A stretch of DNA of 64,000 nucleotides from Siphonodentalium dalli (GCA_032622095.1 CP136061.1:24802991-24866990), one strand, 5' to 3'. Positions 34,600 through 46,286 are shown, numbered from the stretch's first letter. Numbers and translations are program-made. Notes: generated by a model from the letters alone, not told the origin.

Positions 34600-36085
34600 A
34601 GGTACTCAATCCGATTCGATGGTCCCCATATCATCTGATTACAACAACAGAAACATTTTATGTAATGCCGCTTCAGTAATCAGAATCGATTAATTGCGCA
34701 AAAATAATGCTAACCACAGTCAACTCTATCGGTTTATTAAATATCTGACACAAACAAGCCACTGAATTTTAGAGATATCGATCTTCATGCGCAATTAAGT
34801 CAGATGAGTTCTTCTCGTCGACTGTTTACTGGGCCACTTAAAATAAAAATATAGATTTCAAACATCGATATCTGATCCACTGTGGAGGATATATTCCTAG
34901 AAATGTGGTGCTCTACCAATTTTTATCGTGACATTCCGGTGCTTTACTGGGGATTTTTTATTTTCGCCGCACAAAAGTGAAGAAAAATTACAGATTATGT
35001 AAGTATATCGCAGGTTTCTTTTAACCAATGGATTATTTATATTGATGTTCACATTGATATGTGAGAAAATGTAAGAAATCCCATAGGAATGCCCGTAAAT
35101 CGACATTTTATAATTATATTCCGATACTTTACAGAGTGCTCAGTGCTCTCCCAATAGTCAAGTGCTCTCACCAGGATCATGTATTGTGCTATAACAAGCA
35201 AAAAAGCGAATAAATACTAAATATTATGCGTTGGTTAGGGTGTAATAAACTTAATATGTTATTTTGCGTCGCATATACGTCCATAAAGGCATACTTCACG
35301 TATTTCAGGGGTAGCAAATGCAATGGGGAGTATATGAATGATGTAATCTATAATTATTTCCATGTGTTCTATTGGATATAACTGATAACAAACGCTCAAT
35401 TCTTGTTCAGGAAATGATTGTCGAACGTATTTTTATTGTGTAACTGTAATTGTGGCCAATCGGAATAACGATTATTCAACTCACAAAGCACCGGAATGAC
35501 TCAGTAAACCACCGGAATACACATGTAGACCTATTTTATGGTCGTTTTCTTCGATTTGGTATGTTATTAATGATATTTTCATGTTGCATTGACTTCAGGA
35601 ATGTATTGAGGAACAGACGTTCAAAGTTACAATATACAGTATTCAGTATTAAGTCGGTAATACGCCGTTGAAGTGACGAATTTCTCAAAAAACGCAAAAT
35701 ATCGAGGAATTTATTTATATTACTGGGCAGTATGCCAATATAGTGGCATAATATTACAACATATATTAATCACCTTCTTTGCCACGTCCATCCCGTATAC
35801 ATTCGTCCAATATCTGCGTTTAAAACATTACCAAAATGCGTGTTTATTACCCACGCATGTCATATCTGTCGCACAATGAGCAAAATGTGACAGAACACCG
35901 GAATATTTGCTCGATAAGCACGTAAATATTGCTCGGGAGAGCACCACATTTCTAGGAATAGATCCTCCACAGTGATCTGATCACTACTAGCTTTGAAGGG
36001 TGGGTTCCTCGACTCGAATCATATATTTTTTACCCCGACGCCAAGGAAATAGTAATTTGCGAGAATTAATTCGGATTGAGTACCT
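34600..36085. mobile_element. Terminal-inverted-repeat element with TTAA (or TA) target duplication
   Basis: The intron reads ACTTAA, then AGGTACTCAATCCGA; at the other end TCGGATTGAGTACCT, then TTAACTTTCGG. The empty site in the homologous unit at 23.84 kb reads CACTTAAATTTCGG, which confirms the insertion and a TTAA duplication (4 bp, or TA if the ends are AAGGTAC). Without the nested element it would be about 390 bp and non-coding: a MITE. piggyBac duplicates TTAA and mariner duplicates TA; the end sequence does not settle which. Confidence 0.85.
34878..35974. mobile_element. Nested hAT-like element with 8-bp target duplication
   Basis: Ends CACTGTGGAGGAT... and ...ATCCTCCACAGTG form inverted repeats of about 37 bp with one or two mismatches (both include TTCCTAGAAATGTGGTGCTC or its complement). 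It is flanked on both sides by ATCTGATC, an exact 8-bp duplication, as in hAT transposons. At 1097 bp, with only short frames, it should depend on a transposase from elsewhere. Confidence 0.88.
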
Positions 36086-36089
36086 TTAA

Positions 36090-37315
36090 CTTTCGGGAAC
36101 CGTATGTTGGATTTGTCAGATAGGCGTACTTTTTTCTCACCGCGTGGTTGTATTGAGGCATCTGATGACAAAATCGGTCATTTCTTAAATAAAGCTGACA
36201 TATTTGACAGAGTATATTCACACTTTTCGAGAAGAGATATTCGTCCAATTTTGATACCAAAGGATGGGGCGATAATCAGATTAATGTAATACATGTAACC
36301 ATTGAATCTAGGAATGACAGTCATGATGTCATGTGACGTCAAATAATGTTTAGGGTGAGAGAATATGACGATGGTTCAGTCAAAGTGTTGTATTTCGTTT
36401 CTTATAAAACCAAAAGTAAGACGGTTATGTCCCATTATTTTATACCATATGAAACTTCTGCCAGTTAGCTACGTTCTAATATAGCATTTATCGCTGTTGG
36501 TCGCATCATTTCTATCAAAGGCAGAAAAATCCCCCCTAAAGCTAAGAGGCGTCAGGAAGAACGCACGGTCATGTGCAAAATTGCGTAATTAACACAATGG
36601 CCGTTGATGGACTGCTCAGTTATTGTTAAATATGTACGCTTCGATTTACATAGTCGAACATTAAAGTAACAATATTACATAATGTACCTCCTGACTCGAT
36701 TTTTTAATAAATTATAGATTTTTCCCCAAAAGCAATTTGTCTTCTTCCAGGAAGGCAAAAAAAAAAAAGAAAAAAAAAAAGAATGTAGTAAGGGTGGAGA
36801 TAATTAGGGTATATGGTAATTTCGTCCCGTCTTGGTTTAAAAACTGGCCCAATAACTCCAAGATGACTGCCAATATGGTGGCCGGTATATATGAGGGAAT
36901 TGTGAAATTTGTAATAACGCACGATTACTTACAAAATGGCTTAACTGACACAACGGCCTTTGATAAACTGCGACACTCTCATTTGCTATATATATCCCGG
37001 TCCATCGACTAGAACATTTAAGTGAAAATAAGTGTTTTCAATGGAAGGCGAATAACTCTATCTTTAAAATATAGAGTTATTCCCCTCCATTGAAAATAAT
37101 ACACTTTCACAACAAAACCAGATGGAATTTAAGCACAAGGATACTTCGGTAACTCAACAAAAACAACATGTTCACAGTTTATTACACCGGGTAAGTTAAT
37201 ACAATGTTTCGGACCTTCCCCTTTCAAATGGTATATACTATGGCATATCTTTTATATATGTGATCTGGGGGTTCGAAAATTAAGGGGTCCTTTAATTATA
37301 ACAAAAACCACTAAC
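36090..37315. other. Intron upstream part and hairpin region between exons 7 and 6
   Basis: Continues the unit sequence also seen at 23.85-25.1 kb, including an uninterrupted CGCTGTTGGTCGCAT border at 36,491, that is, the empty site for the alpha/beta insertion. No gene. Confidence 0.5.
37039..37092 (-). repeat. Intronic hairpin 5
   Basis: CAATGGAAGGCGAATAAC against GTTATTCCCCTCCATTG: a C-C mismatch, but an inner extension CTCTAT/ATAGAG. 224 nt after the donor of exon 37,316. Confidence 0.85.
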
Positions 37316-37429
37316 CTGTCCCGCATATCGTGCCGGAGTAGCCGCCACTGCACGTGCAATTATAGCCATTAACGAGGTCGGTGCATAACCCGGAATTCTG
37401 ACACGGAGAAGAACTGCATTCATCGATGT
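37316..37429 (-). CDS. EGF exon 7, type A
   Basis: Reads [12 protein letters not shown], with I for the usual T. The preceding intron is open in frame for many codons (37,430-37,688), which is chance. Acceptor GATTCCAG|AC. Confidence 0.85.
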
Positions 37430-37487
37430 CTGGAATCGGGAGATTGAAAATTACAGAACGTCCGTAGAGCCCTATATTTGCAGAAGG

Positions 37488-37715
37488 ATAATACTCACAA
37501 GTTTGGAGTTTGGGATGATACCCGGGAAGATTTGAAAGGGCTGTCAGCCCTCGCCTACAACCCACTTTTGGATGATTTAATTTCGTTGAAGAGCGATTGT
37601 AGGGTTTGTGAGTTTGTAAGTAGATTACTATCTTCCCATATACAGTAGGTGTTTGCCTACTGTCCATGGGTGGATGCCACCGCAACAAGAAGCAAAGCCC
37701 CCATTCATTCTAATA
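37488..37715 (-). other. Remnant of a beta/alpha-like 3' end
   Basis: After AAGGATAATACT the sequence reads GGGAAGATTTGAAAGGGCTG and CTACAACCCACTTTTGG. These match the 3' flank of the beta gene (GATTTGAAAGGGC, TACAACCCACTGTTG), then continue GTAGGGTTTGTGAGTTTGT and GCAACAAGAAGCAAAGCC. The second half recurs at 55.64-55.80 kb. Insertion is at the same intron point as the full alpha/beta pairs. Confidence 0.65.
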
Positions 37716-37734
37716 ATTGATAGTTCTTATATAG

Positions 37735-37850
37735 CTGCTAGCCGTCTTATGCTAGTTTAGATTAATCCCAGTTTAGTGCTAGTCTACAGCATATAGATTA
37801 ATCCCAGATTAGTGCTAGTCTACATGTAGATTAATCAACTTAAGTGTAGT
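37735..37850 (+). repeat. Short 33-bp minisatellite
   Basis: About three degenerate units, one lengthened (TCTACAGCATATAGATT), in the intron between exons 8 and 7. Confidence 0.85.
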
Positions 37851-37871
37851 ATAGCAATAACTGTCACTAAC

Positions 37872-37985
37872 CTGTCCCGCATGTCGTACCGGAGTAGCCG
37901 TCACTGCATGTGCAATTATAGCCATTAACGAGGTCGGTGCACAACCCGGAATTCTGACATGGAGAAGAACTGCATTCATTGATGT
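37872..37985 (-). CDS. EGF exon 8, type B
   Basis: Reads [24 protein letters not shown]: a B exon with the A-like LVNGYNCTC middle, suggesting exchange between the types. Donor after GGGACAG. Confidence 0.85.
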
Positions 37986-38601
37986 CTAGAATCGAGAGAT
38001 TGACAATTATCCAACGCCCCGATATATCTAGTGGTAACAATCTCACAAAGCTCTCTCATCGACTCACAAAATACATGTTTGTATCTTTACTAAAACGAGA
38101 ATTATTGGGGACGGTCGTGTAGAAACAGTAGTGAACTGTTGAAATGTGACAAATATATATTCCACCATTCTACCATATTCCGAATGTCCGGAATAACTGA
38201 ATACATGCCGGACATTGGATAACTAAGACAAATACTCAGTCAGGAATACCGTTCATCAAATTACATCAATATTGTTGTAATGTTATACATTCTAGTAAAT
38301 TTGACATGATACTGTAGGTTATTGTGAATTAAATACGAACATGCGAGTAACATTTCGTATCTCACTCACAACGATATTCAAGGAAATTCCATACGAAAGC
38401 GATGGGATTTAATTTACGTTTTGTTCTAGCCTACATGTTTATTAGTCTTGACAAATATGGACATATAGGTGTCGCCTCGAGCGGGAATTTATGAGACCTA
38501 CATTTTTGATTAGCATGTACATAGAACTTCTGGAACCGTATGTTGCATTTGCCTGATAGGCGGACTTTGTTTTCACCGCATGGTTTTATTGAGGCATCTG
38601 A
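37986..38601. other. Intron segment upstream of exon 8
   Basis: Homologous to the other B upstream flanks; ends at the target site of the next transposon. No gene. Confidence 0.5.
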
Positions 38602-40249
38602 CAGGGGGGGGGGGGTAATAAATTATTTGCAGGAAGGTATGCCGGGGTGGGTGGGTGTCCCGAGGGGCAAAACACACGTTTTTTACAACCTCATGCAATT
38701 TTTTTTACTAAAGACCTTTTGTGGCCTTATTTGACATTTGCAACAGTTTAAAACATATTATAAGAATTTATAACAGCAAAAACACCATATTTATGTTACT
38801 GGAACCTCATATGGGCCTTCGTGGAGATGATATTAAGTTATGGCATGTTGCATATGGGGTGGTGGGGTGACAAAATTCCTTCTGGACACCCTTCGGAAAG
38901 AAGCTTCGAGAAATGTAAAATTGAAATAAATAAACTTGTCTTGATGTAACTAAAGCCTAGACCATTGTGTGCATGGAAAAAGAGCGAGCATCTACCTCAA
39001 ACATTAATGTGAATATCAATGGCTAGAATATAACTGTCATCACACTGTTCATCAGTGCGTCAAGCCAATCAGCGAATTATTTGCATGTCTATCAACTCAT
39101 ATAATCTGCTACTCTCACAACACCTAAAATATCAAAGTCTGGCATAGAGACTGTTTGTGATTTATTATAACAGACGTTGATCCAGTAACTAACAAAAGTG
39201 TTAAGGCATAATGCTAGATAATGGGCTGGTTGACAGACTAATCGGGGAAATGGTTAGAAATCATGGAATTGTTTGTATCCTGTACAATGACCTAAGTTTG
39301 CATAAAAAATAAATTTGTCCTGATGTAACTAATGCCTAGATCAGTGTGTGCATGAAAAAAGAGCGAGCAACTGTCTTTAACATTAATGTGACTATCAATG
39401 GGTAGAAAATATCTTTCATCAGTTCATCAAGATAATCATTGAATTATTTGCATGTCTGTCAACTCAGATGATCTCTCACAAGACCTAGAATATCCAAGTC
39501 TGGTATAGTGCTGTGACTGCTTGAATATCTATATATATAAATGAGTAGGATCTGTCTGGATTTTTCTCTCAGACCCCTGGACCGAGTTCAACCAAATTCG
39601 AACCATGAACTCGAGATACCCTGGCAGATGTTATAACGCTGTTAGTTTTTCAAAATTTTGAATTAAAAAAATAAAATAAAATTGGTTTTGTTAAATTTAG
39701 AAAGGAATTCAATCAGATTCAAACTAAAAAAAAATTAAAACAATATATAAAAATCAAAATGTTTCAATGATCAAAATGTGCTTGATCAGCACAAAGGGAC
39801 CGCCGCTAAATAAAGCCTCTGTCTAAGATCAAAATATGCGCGAAGTCACACAAAGGAAGCCTGTTTCGGCTAGTTTAGTATAATAGAAGTAAGTTGCTCG
39901 AGCAGATTAACGCAAGTGGTATGGAATAATTATGTTAGATAATGGGCTGGTTGACAGACTAATCAGGAATTATGGAATTGTGTGTATCATGCACAATGAC
40001 CTAGGTTTACATGCATATGATCAGCAATTTATAAAACACTTTTTTTTCAATTAAAACATACAAGTGAAGTGATATCAATAGAGTTTTATGCGGTTTTAGA
40101 CCAAATTTAGTGAAATTTGGGCGGTGGGTGTAAAACAATTGGGACTAAAAAATGTTTTTTGCAGGTTTGGGGGTGGTGGGTCCCCGAAAATGCCAGATGC
40201 AAAAAAACGGCATACCTTCCGGCAAATATTTTACTACCCCCCCCCCCCT
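38602..40249. mobile_element. hAT-like non-autonomous transposon with G-run ends
   Basis: Begins CAGGGGGGGG then TAATAAATTATTTGCAGG; the other end is the near inverse (CCGGCAAATATTTTACTACC then a C run). Inverted repeats are about 40 bp. CATCTGA flanks both sides (38,595-38,601 and 40,250-40,256), and the homologous empty site at 42,533 reads GGCATCTGATGAC. CAGGG ends with a 7-8-bp duplication fit hAT. The interior is non-coding and contains a direct duplication (38,927-39,165 and 39,307-39,515), plus a repeated TAGATAATGGGCTGGTTGAC at 39,214 and 39,934. Confidence 0.85.
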
Positions 40250-40256
40250 CATCTGA

Positions 40257-40974
40257 TGACAAATCGGTCATTTCTTAAATAAAGCTGAGATATTTGACAG
40301 AGTATATGCACACATTTCGAGAAGAGATATTCGTCCAATTGTGATACAAGAGAATGGGGCGATAATCAGGTTAATGTAATACATGTAACCATTGAATCTT
40401 AGAATGACAGGTGAGAGAATATGACGATTCACGCAAAGTGTTGTATTTCGTTTCTTATAAGACAAAAAGTAAGACGGTTATTACCATTATTTTATACCAT
40501 AGGAAACTTCTGCCAATTAGCTACGTTCTAATATATCATTTATCGCTGTTGGCCGCATTATTTTCTATCAAAGGCAGAAAAATCACCCCCTAAAGCTAGC
40601 TAAGAGGCGTCAGCCGTCGGGATGTGGTATAAGGTACAGTGTACACAGAACGCAAGATTATATGCCAAATTGCGTAATTAACACAATGGCCGTTGATGGA
40701 CTGCTAAGTTATTGTTTAATATACAGGTTTCGATATTAAGTAACAATATTACATAATGTACCTCCTGACTCGAAGTTTTAATAAATTATAGATTTTTCCC
40801 CAAAAGGATAATCTAATACGCAAGATGTCTTCTTCCCGGAGGCAAAAAAATAAGAAAAGAATGTAATAAGGGTGGAGATAATTAGGGTATATGGTAATTT
40901 CAGATGGCTGCCAATATGGTGGCCGATATATAGGAGGGAATTGTGAAATGGCTTAACTAACACAACGTCCTTTG
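40257..40974. other. Intron segment between hAT-like element and AT tract
   Basis: Continues the unit (empty alpha/beta border CGCTGTTGGCCGCATTATTT at 40,543). Nothing else recognised. Confidence 0.5.

Positions 40975-41053
<79 letters not shown>
40975..41053. repeat. (TA)n microsatellite
   Basis: A nearly pure TA run of about 78 bases with one A-A interruption. It sits where the other units have a short CTATTATGTAATATACATAT, so it is an expansion in this unit. Confidence 0.95.
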
Positions 41054-41096
41054 CCCGATCCATAGACTAGAACATTTAAGTGAAAATAAGTATTTT

Positions 41097-41151
41097 CAAT
41101 AGAAGACGAATAACTCTATCTTTAAAATATAGAGTTATTCCCCTTCATTGA
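41097..41151 (-). repeat. Intronic hairpin 6
   Basis: The most diverged copy (CAATAGAAGACGAATAAC against GTTATTCCCCTTCATTG); the core AATAACTCTAT/ATAGAGTTATT is intact. 227 nt after the donor of exon 41,378. Confidence 0.8.
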
Positions 41152-41377
41152 AAATAATACTCTTTCACAACAAAACCAGATGGAATTTAAGCACAAGGAT
41201 ACTTCGGTAACTCAACAAAAACAACATGTTCACAGTTTATTACACTGGATAAGTTAATAATACAATGTTTTGGACCTTCCCCTTTCAAATGGTATATAAT
41301 ATGGCATATATTTTATATATGTGATCTGGGGGGTTCGAAAATTAATGGGTCCTTTAATTATAACAAAAACCACTAAC

Positions 41378-41491
41378 CTGTCCCGCATGTCGTGCCAGAG
41401 TAGCCGCCACTGCACGTGCAAATATAGCCATTAACGAGATCGGTGCATAACCCGGAATTCTGACACGGAGAAGAACTGCATTCATCGATGT
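41378..41491 (-). CDS. EGF exon 9, type A
   Basis: Reads [15 protein letters not shown], with I between the tyrosine and the cysteine. Otherwise as the other A exons. Confidence 0.85.
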
Positions 41492-41577
41492 CTGGAATCG
41501 AGAGATTGAAAATTACAGAACGTCCGTAGAGCCCTATATATGTAGAAGGATAATACTAATAATTGATAGTTCTTATA

Positions 41578-41860
41578 TAGCTGCTAGCCGGCTGGTGCTA
41601 GTTTAGATTAATCCCAGATTAGTGCGAGTCTACATATAGATTAATCCCAGATTAGTGCTAGTCTATATGTAGATTAATACAGATTAGTGCTAGTCTACAT
41701 GTAGATTAATACAGATTAGTGCTAGTCTACATGTAGATTAATACAGATTAGTGCTAGTCTACATATAGATTAATCCCAGATTAGTGCGAGTCTACATATA
41801 GATAAATCCCATATTAGTGCTAGTCTACATGTAGATTAATACAGATTAGTCTAGTATAGT
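41578..41860 (+). repeat. 33-bp minisatellite, about 8 units
   Basis: Second-largest array of this family, with the same 32/33 alternation. Lies in the intron between exons 10 and 9. Confidence 0.92.
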
Positions 41861-41876
41861 AATAACTGTCACTAAC

Positions 41877-41990
41877 CTGTACCACATGTCGTACCGGAGT
41901 ATCCGTCACTGCATGCGCAATTATAGCCGTTAACGAGGTCGGTGCATAACCCGGAATTCTGGCATGGAGAAGAACTGCATTCGTTGATGT
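41877..41990 (-). CDS. EGF exon 10, type B
   Basis: [24 protein letters not shown]. The acceptor region differs from all other B exons: TAATTTTCAG|AC, where about 14 bases of the usual intron sequence are missing. Splicing should still work. Confidence 0.82.
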
Positions 41991-42691
41991 CTGAAAATTA
42001 TCCAATGCCCCGATATATCTAGTGGTAACAATCTCACAAAGCTCTCTCATCGACTCACAAAATACATGTTTGTATCTTTACTAAAGCGAGAATTATTGGG
42101 GACGGTCGTGTAGAAACAGTAGTGAACTGTTGAAAGGGACAAATATATATTCTATCATTCAACCATATTCCGAATGTCTGGAATAACTAAAGACATGCCA
42201 GACACTGTATAAGGAAGACAAATACCCAGTCAGTAAATTTGGCATGGTACTGTAGGTTATTCTGAATTAAACACAAACGTGCGAATAACATTTCGTGTCT
42301 CACACATAACGACATTCAAGGAATGTCCATGCGAAAGCGATGGCCTTCCATTTACGTTTTCTTCTGGCCTACATGTATATTAGTCTTGGCAAATATGGAC
42401 ATAGGTGTCGCCTCGATAGGGAATTCATGAGACCTACATTTGCGATTAGCATGAACACTTAAATTTCGTGAACCGTATGTTGGATTTGCCAGATAGGCGG
42501 ACTTTTTTTCTCACCGCGTGGTTAAAGTGAGGCATCTGATGACAAAATCTGTCATTTCTTAAATAAAGCTGACATATTTGACAGAGTATATTCACACCTT
42601 TCGAGATGAGATATTTGTCCAATTTTGATACCAGAGAATGGGGCGATAATCAGATTAATGTAATACATGTAACTATTGAATCAAGGAATGA
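41991..42691. other. Intron segment upstream of exon 10
   Basis: Very close to 23,366-24,084 (AAGACATGCCAGACACTGTA, GAATTCATGAGACCTA), closer than to the other B flanks. It breaks off at AATCAAGGAATGAC, where beta copy 4 begins. No gene. Confidence 0.5.
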
Positions 42692-43346
42692 CGCTGCCGC
42701 CGATATGAGTGCTTCGGCTTCTTTTTCGGATGCTTCGCGTATCTTTCTTGCCCATTCTGTGATTGCTGCGATACCAGCGGCGGTGATGGTGTTACTGGTG
42801 CTGGTGGTGCTGGTGGTGGAGATGGAGGACACCGGCATGTGTTGGTTCTCCGGTGTCCTTGGTGGAAACGTATCCATCTCGACCCCGAAGTCAGCGGCAT
42901 GAACATCGGGGGTGGTGTCCGCGTCCCTGTATCCGCTGACCTCGGCGACGATAATAGCAGAACCTCCGGCAGATCAACGGCGTCCCTGCCACTGGTGGTG
43001 ATATCGTCGTGGGATGCCAAGTGGGGGGAGCTGGGCGTCTCTCAGCTAACCCCTGTATCTACCTGGCCTTCCTGTCGGCGTCCCTGCGTCGGCGCGACGG
43101 TGTCTTCTTTTTCTTTCCTTTCTTCTTGGCCTGGTCCCAGATGTCCAAGTCCCCGTACCGGATGGTAGGTCGCTGGTGGAATCCAGCTTCCGAGGTACCG
43201 CCAGCAGAGGGTTCTGCTGGAACAGTCCGGTACACAAAGGATAGACGCACATTGCCTCCTTTAGCCTGGGTAAGAGTCCATCTAAAGATATCCACAATGC
43301 GCAGTATATCCATGGCAGCGACAACAACAGAAGGGATTAGCAACAT
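42692..43346 (-). pseudogene. Beta small gene, copy 4 (no premature IAAIA stop, 3' truncated)
   Basis: This copy reads ITEWARKIREASEKEAEALI where copies 1-3 have TAA, so it keeps the older state there. It is cut at the left at GACGCTGCCGCC, removing the triplet tract, basic tail and poly(A) signal. The N-terminal part (MLLIPSVVVAAMDILRIVD, with a basic stretch) is stopped by TAG after DADRKAR, and a one-base loss near 42,960 shifts the frame before VDLPEVL. Confidence 0.6.
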
Positions 43347-43968
43347 AATCCCCTGCCAAGAACAAAAACGTTCACACCGGAATCGCTCGGGCGGCTAGGA
43401 TCTTTTCAGATCGGCCACAAAACTCACAAGCGATCCCGCTCAGCCGGCCGGAACAGCGACAAGTCATAGAGCTAAGAGCATGTATAACCTGCCCACTCAT
43501 CGGCTAGCCGAGGAAATGAGAACAACGTTGACCAATCAAATGAATGCGTCAGGCTGGCGCGCGATAGGACGATGAAGGAGCCTCATTTTGGGTCTTCCTC
43601 TTCAAGTTCCGACATTTTAATTTGGTAAGCGTGAGAAGGAATTCGAATTCAAGGATTTGATATGTAAGTATAACATTTTATACGGTATATGCATGCACAT
43701 ACATGTTTATGGAAGCAATCTAATTTGCCAGTATCATTGACCATTGTGCATTTCAGACTAGGTGAGAATATATTGAACTAATTGATTCATGACTCATGTT
43801 CTGATCGATACGACGGTACACGTGACACGTAGTTCATAATGAACGTAATCTAATTTCTATTCTAAAGTAGAATATTACTTGATTACTTTTGATTACATTC
43901 GTTTTGAACTACGTGGCACGTGGTGGAGAACACACACACACAACTTGATATTTCGTCATATGAGGCTG
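43347..43968. other. Upstream region of beta copy 4; candidate promoter
   Basis: Up to about 43,510 it matches the 5' flank of the other beta copies (CGCTCAGCCGGCCGGAACAG). Beyond that it is unique: TTGACCAATCAAATG (a CCAAT-like box), a GC-richer patch with GGCGCGCGATAGG, then GACATTTTAATTTGGTAAGC. This may be the original upstream sequence of the family, since in copies 1-3 alpha occupies this place. No direct evidence of transcription. Confidence 0.35.
43819..43924. repeat. Imperfect palindrome with CACGTG ends
   Basis: ACACGTGACACGTAGTTCA ... GAACGTAATC is answered by GATTACATTCG ... TGAACTACGTGGCACGTGG. Arms of about 32 bp around an AT-rich centre that is itself dyadic (ATTCTAAAGTAGAATATTAC). 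Looks like a small foldback element. Confidence 0.75.
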
Positions 43969-44539
43969 CACTGTTAAAAATCACCGTCATAATCGACGGC
44001 CTAGCGTCATAATCGACGACCCCACACCGTTCCACCAGTTTGACGGCCCCACACCGTTATTTTATGTGCCCATGAAAATTGTCTAAATTACATATTTTCG
44101 TCATTCAAAGTTATGGCCTGAAAATAGTATATTTATCGGCGACCATATTATATACGGCAATTACTCCATACAGTAGGACTGAATCTTACTCTGCTGATAT
44201 TTAAAAGATATTATTTGTTGCTCTAACCCCACGATTTACTCTTCTTCATCTTGAAGAGGTGCCTCGAAAAGTCAACGGGGGAATTTCATAACAAGACAAG
44301 ACAAGTCAAGGTTAAGTTACTCGTTTTAGCAAAGCTCATTAAAAACTCCATTTTGTATTTCACAATCGTGACAATGAGTATTTGATCGATATTTGGCGTA
44401 AATTGTTTGTTTTTGGGAACCTGTTACCTTTTCGATTGTGGACTGTTGTAAAGAGGGTCTGATTTCGGTTCCTTTGATAACCGGACAAGTTTAAATTCTG
44501 CGAAAATCAACTTAATCATTGACAATTTCCACTAAGATA

Positions 44540-45200
44540 TTCATGTCAAACATGGCATGATCCAGGGTCTCACTTCATTCAGAATTCAGTGCTGTGTTGA
44601 CTGACAGTTGTGACTTAGTATCAAAACACTAGCACATTTACTGACACTTGAGGATACAGGTACAATTAACACGAGCTTCGGTGTCAACCAATAGTGACAA
44701 TAATAACAACAACAACTCAACGAGCAGCTATTTCTATTATAATGTTGAAAATGCAGTTGACAGTTTTCAGATTCTGATTCAAGTGATTGTTTCAAAGCAC
44801 ATCATCCCACATCCATGTACATTTACAAGAGAGGATATACATATACTGTGTGCACCAGTGTAATTCACAAGAAATTCATGGCAAACATGGTATGATCCAT
44901 GGTCTCACTTCATTCAGACTTCAGTGCTGTGTTGACTGTAGTGACTTAGTATCTAAACACTGGCACATTTACTGACACTTGAGGATACAGGTACAATTAA
45001 CACGGGCTTCAATGTCAACCAATAGTGACAATAATAACAACAACAATTGAACGAGCAGCTATTTCTATTATAATGTTGAAAATGCAGTTGACAGTGTTCA
45101 GAATCTGATTCAAGTGATTGTTTCAGAGCACATCATCCCACATGCATGTACATTTACATGAGAGGATATACATGTAATGTGTGCACCAGTGTAATTCACA
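44540..45200. repeat. Internal tandem duplication of about 330 bp
   Basis: GTCTCACTTCATTCAGA, GACACTTGAGGATACAGGTA and ATTATAATGTTGAAAATGCA each occur twice, about 325 bases apart. The related element at 58.9-59.2 kb has one copy. Confidence 0.85.
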
Positions 45201-45600
45201 AGAACTTCAAAGTCAACAACACCGTAAACAATGAACTGACGCCACGCAGTGATGGATGACCACATACCGGTATCTTCAATTCCAACTTTACAATTACTCA
45301 GACCAATTCATCCCGTGTTCATCAATTTTCATTGAAACGTTTGGATATGAGACATTGTCATCATTCGCCATGTTATTGTCAAGTTACCGGTATTACGACA
45401 ATATACCTGAAGTACACTATTACATGTAGTTCGATGTTCTTATCAAATAATCTTTGGAGGACTCTCTGATATTTCATGGAAAATGTGCGACTACAGGAGA
45501 AGATTGTCGCCAAGTCATTGTGCACAGTTATAATGGGATCTGCTGTTGTCTTGAAGGTTCCAATCCCAACTAGCTGCTATTGATTCCGGTATATACAGTA

Positions 45601-46101
45601 CAGTACCAGTCAAAAGAAGTGGTATATTAAGCCCGCTATTTTCGCACCCAATATCGCAATAATAGTGCAAGTGGAAACGCTTATAAGCATGTCGCTTGTG
45701 ATATTATTGCAATATTTGCACTTAATATCTCGATATTTTGCGCTTAATATTGCGACATCTTGCGCTCACAATTGTGACATTTTAAATCAAATTATTGCTT
45801 CTTCTATATTGTTTATTGTATAAATAGAGACAATGTTTTAGATAGGCATATAATTATAGTTGTAAATGCTATATGTACACTATATGCACAGTATTTATCT
45901 AATATTATCTAAATATAACACTATCGGGTCTGTATGAAATTTAGCGCGCTTAATATCGCAATATGTTGCGTTGAATATTGCAATAATAAGCGGGACTGAT
46001 TGTTTGGTATTGTGCTATAATCACACGTTTTTCTAAATTGAACACCCTCAATATCACAATAAAAGCGCGCCTAAAAATACCACTTCTTCTGACTGGTACA
46101 G
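45601..46101. mobile_element. Tc1/mariner-like MITE nested in the 3-kb element
   Basis: GTACCAGTCAAAAGAAGTGG on the left and CCACTTCTTCTGACTGGTAC on the right are inverted ends 500 bp apart. The ends resemble the CCAGTCAAAAG terminus of Tc1-like elements. The interior contains degenerate repeats of TTAATATCGCAATA/TTGCGCTTAATATTGCG. A truncated copy lies at about 58.3-58.48 kb in element 2. Confidence 0.75.
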
Positions 46102-46286
46102 TATTGTCATGATGTACGGATACACCTGTTAAAACAAAAACTGTGTTTACAAGTGACTGGACAATTTCACGCCTGATACATATATGTTACCAAAAAGTAT
46201 GCCATTAAGATATTTTACTTTTACATGTACATAAATTTGAGTTTTAACTGTGAAACATGTAGCTTTGTTTTTTATGGCTGAAAATG

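Noticed and set aside
34600-36085. Firm assignment of the outer element to piggyBac
   Set aside because: TTAA duplication fits, but so does TA with one more base in each end, and the end sequence is not typical of piggyBac.
37430-37688. N-terminal extension of EGF exon 7 (an open frame runs upstream in the intron)
   Set aside because: A good acceptor (ATTCCAG|AC) stands at the exon edge, as in the other A exons, and the upstream part includes the beta-like remnant.
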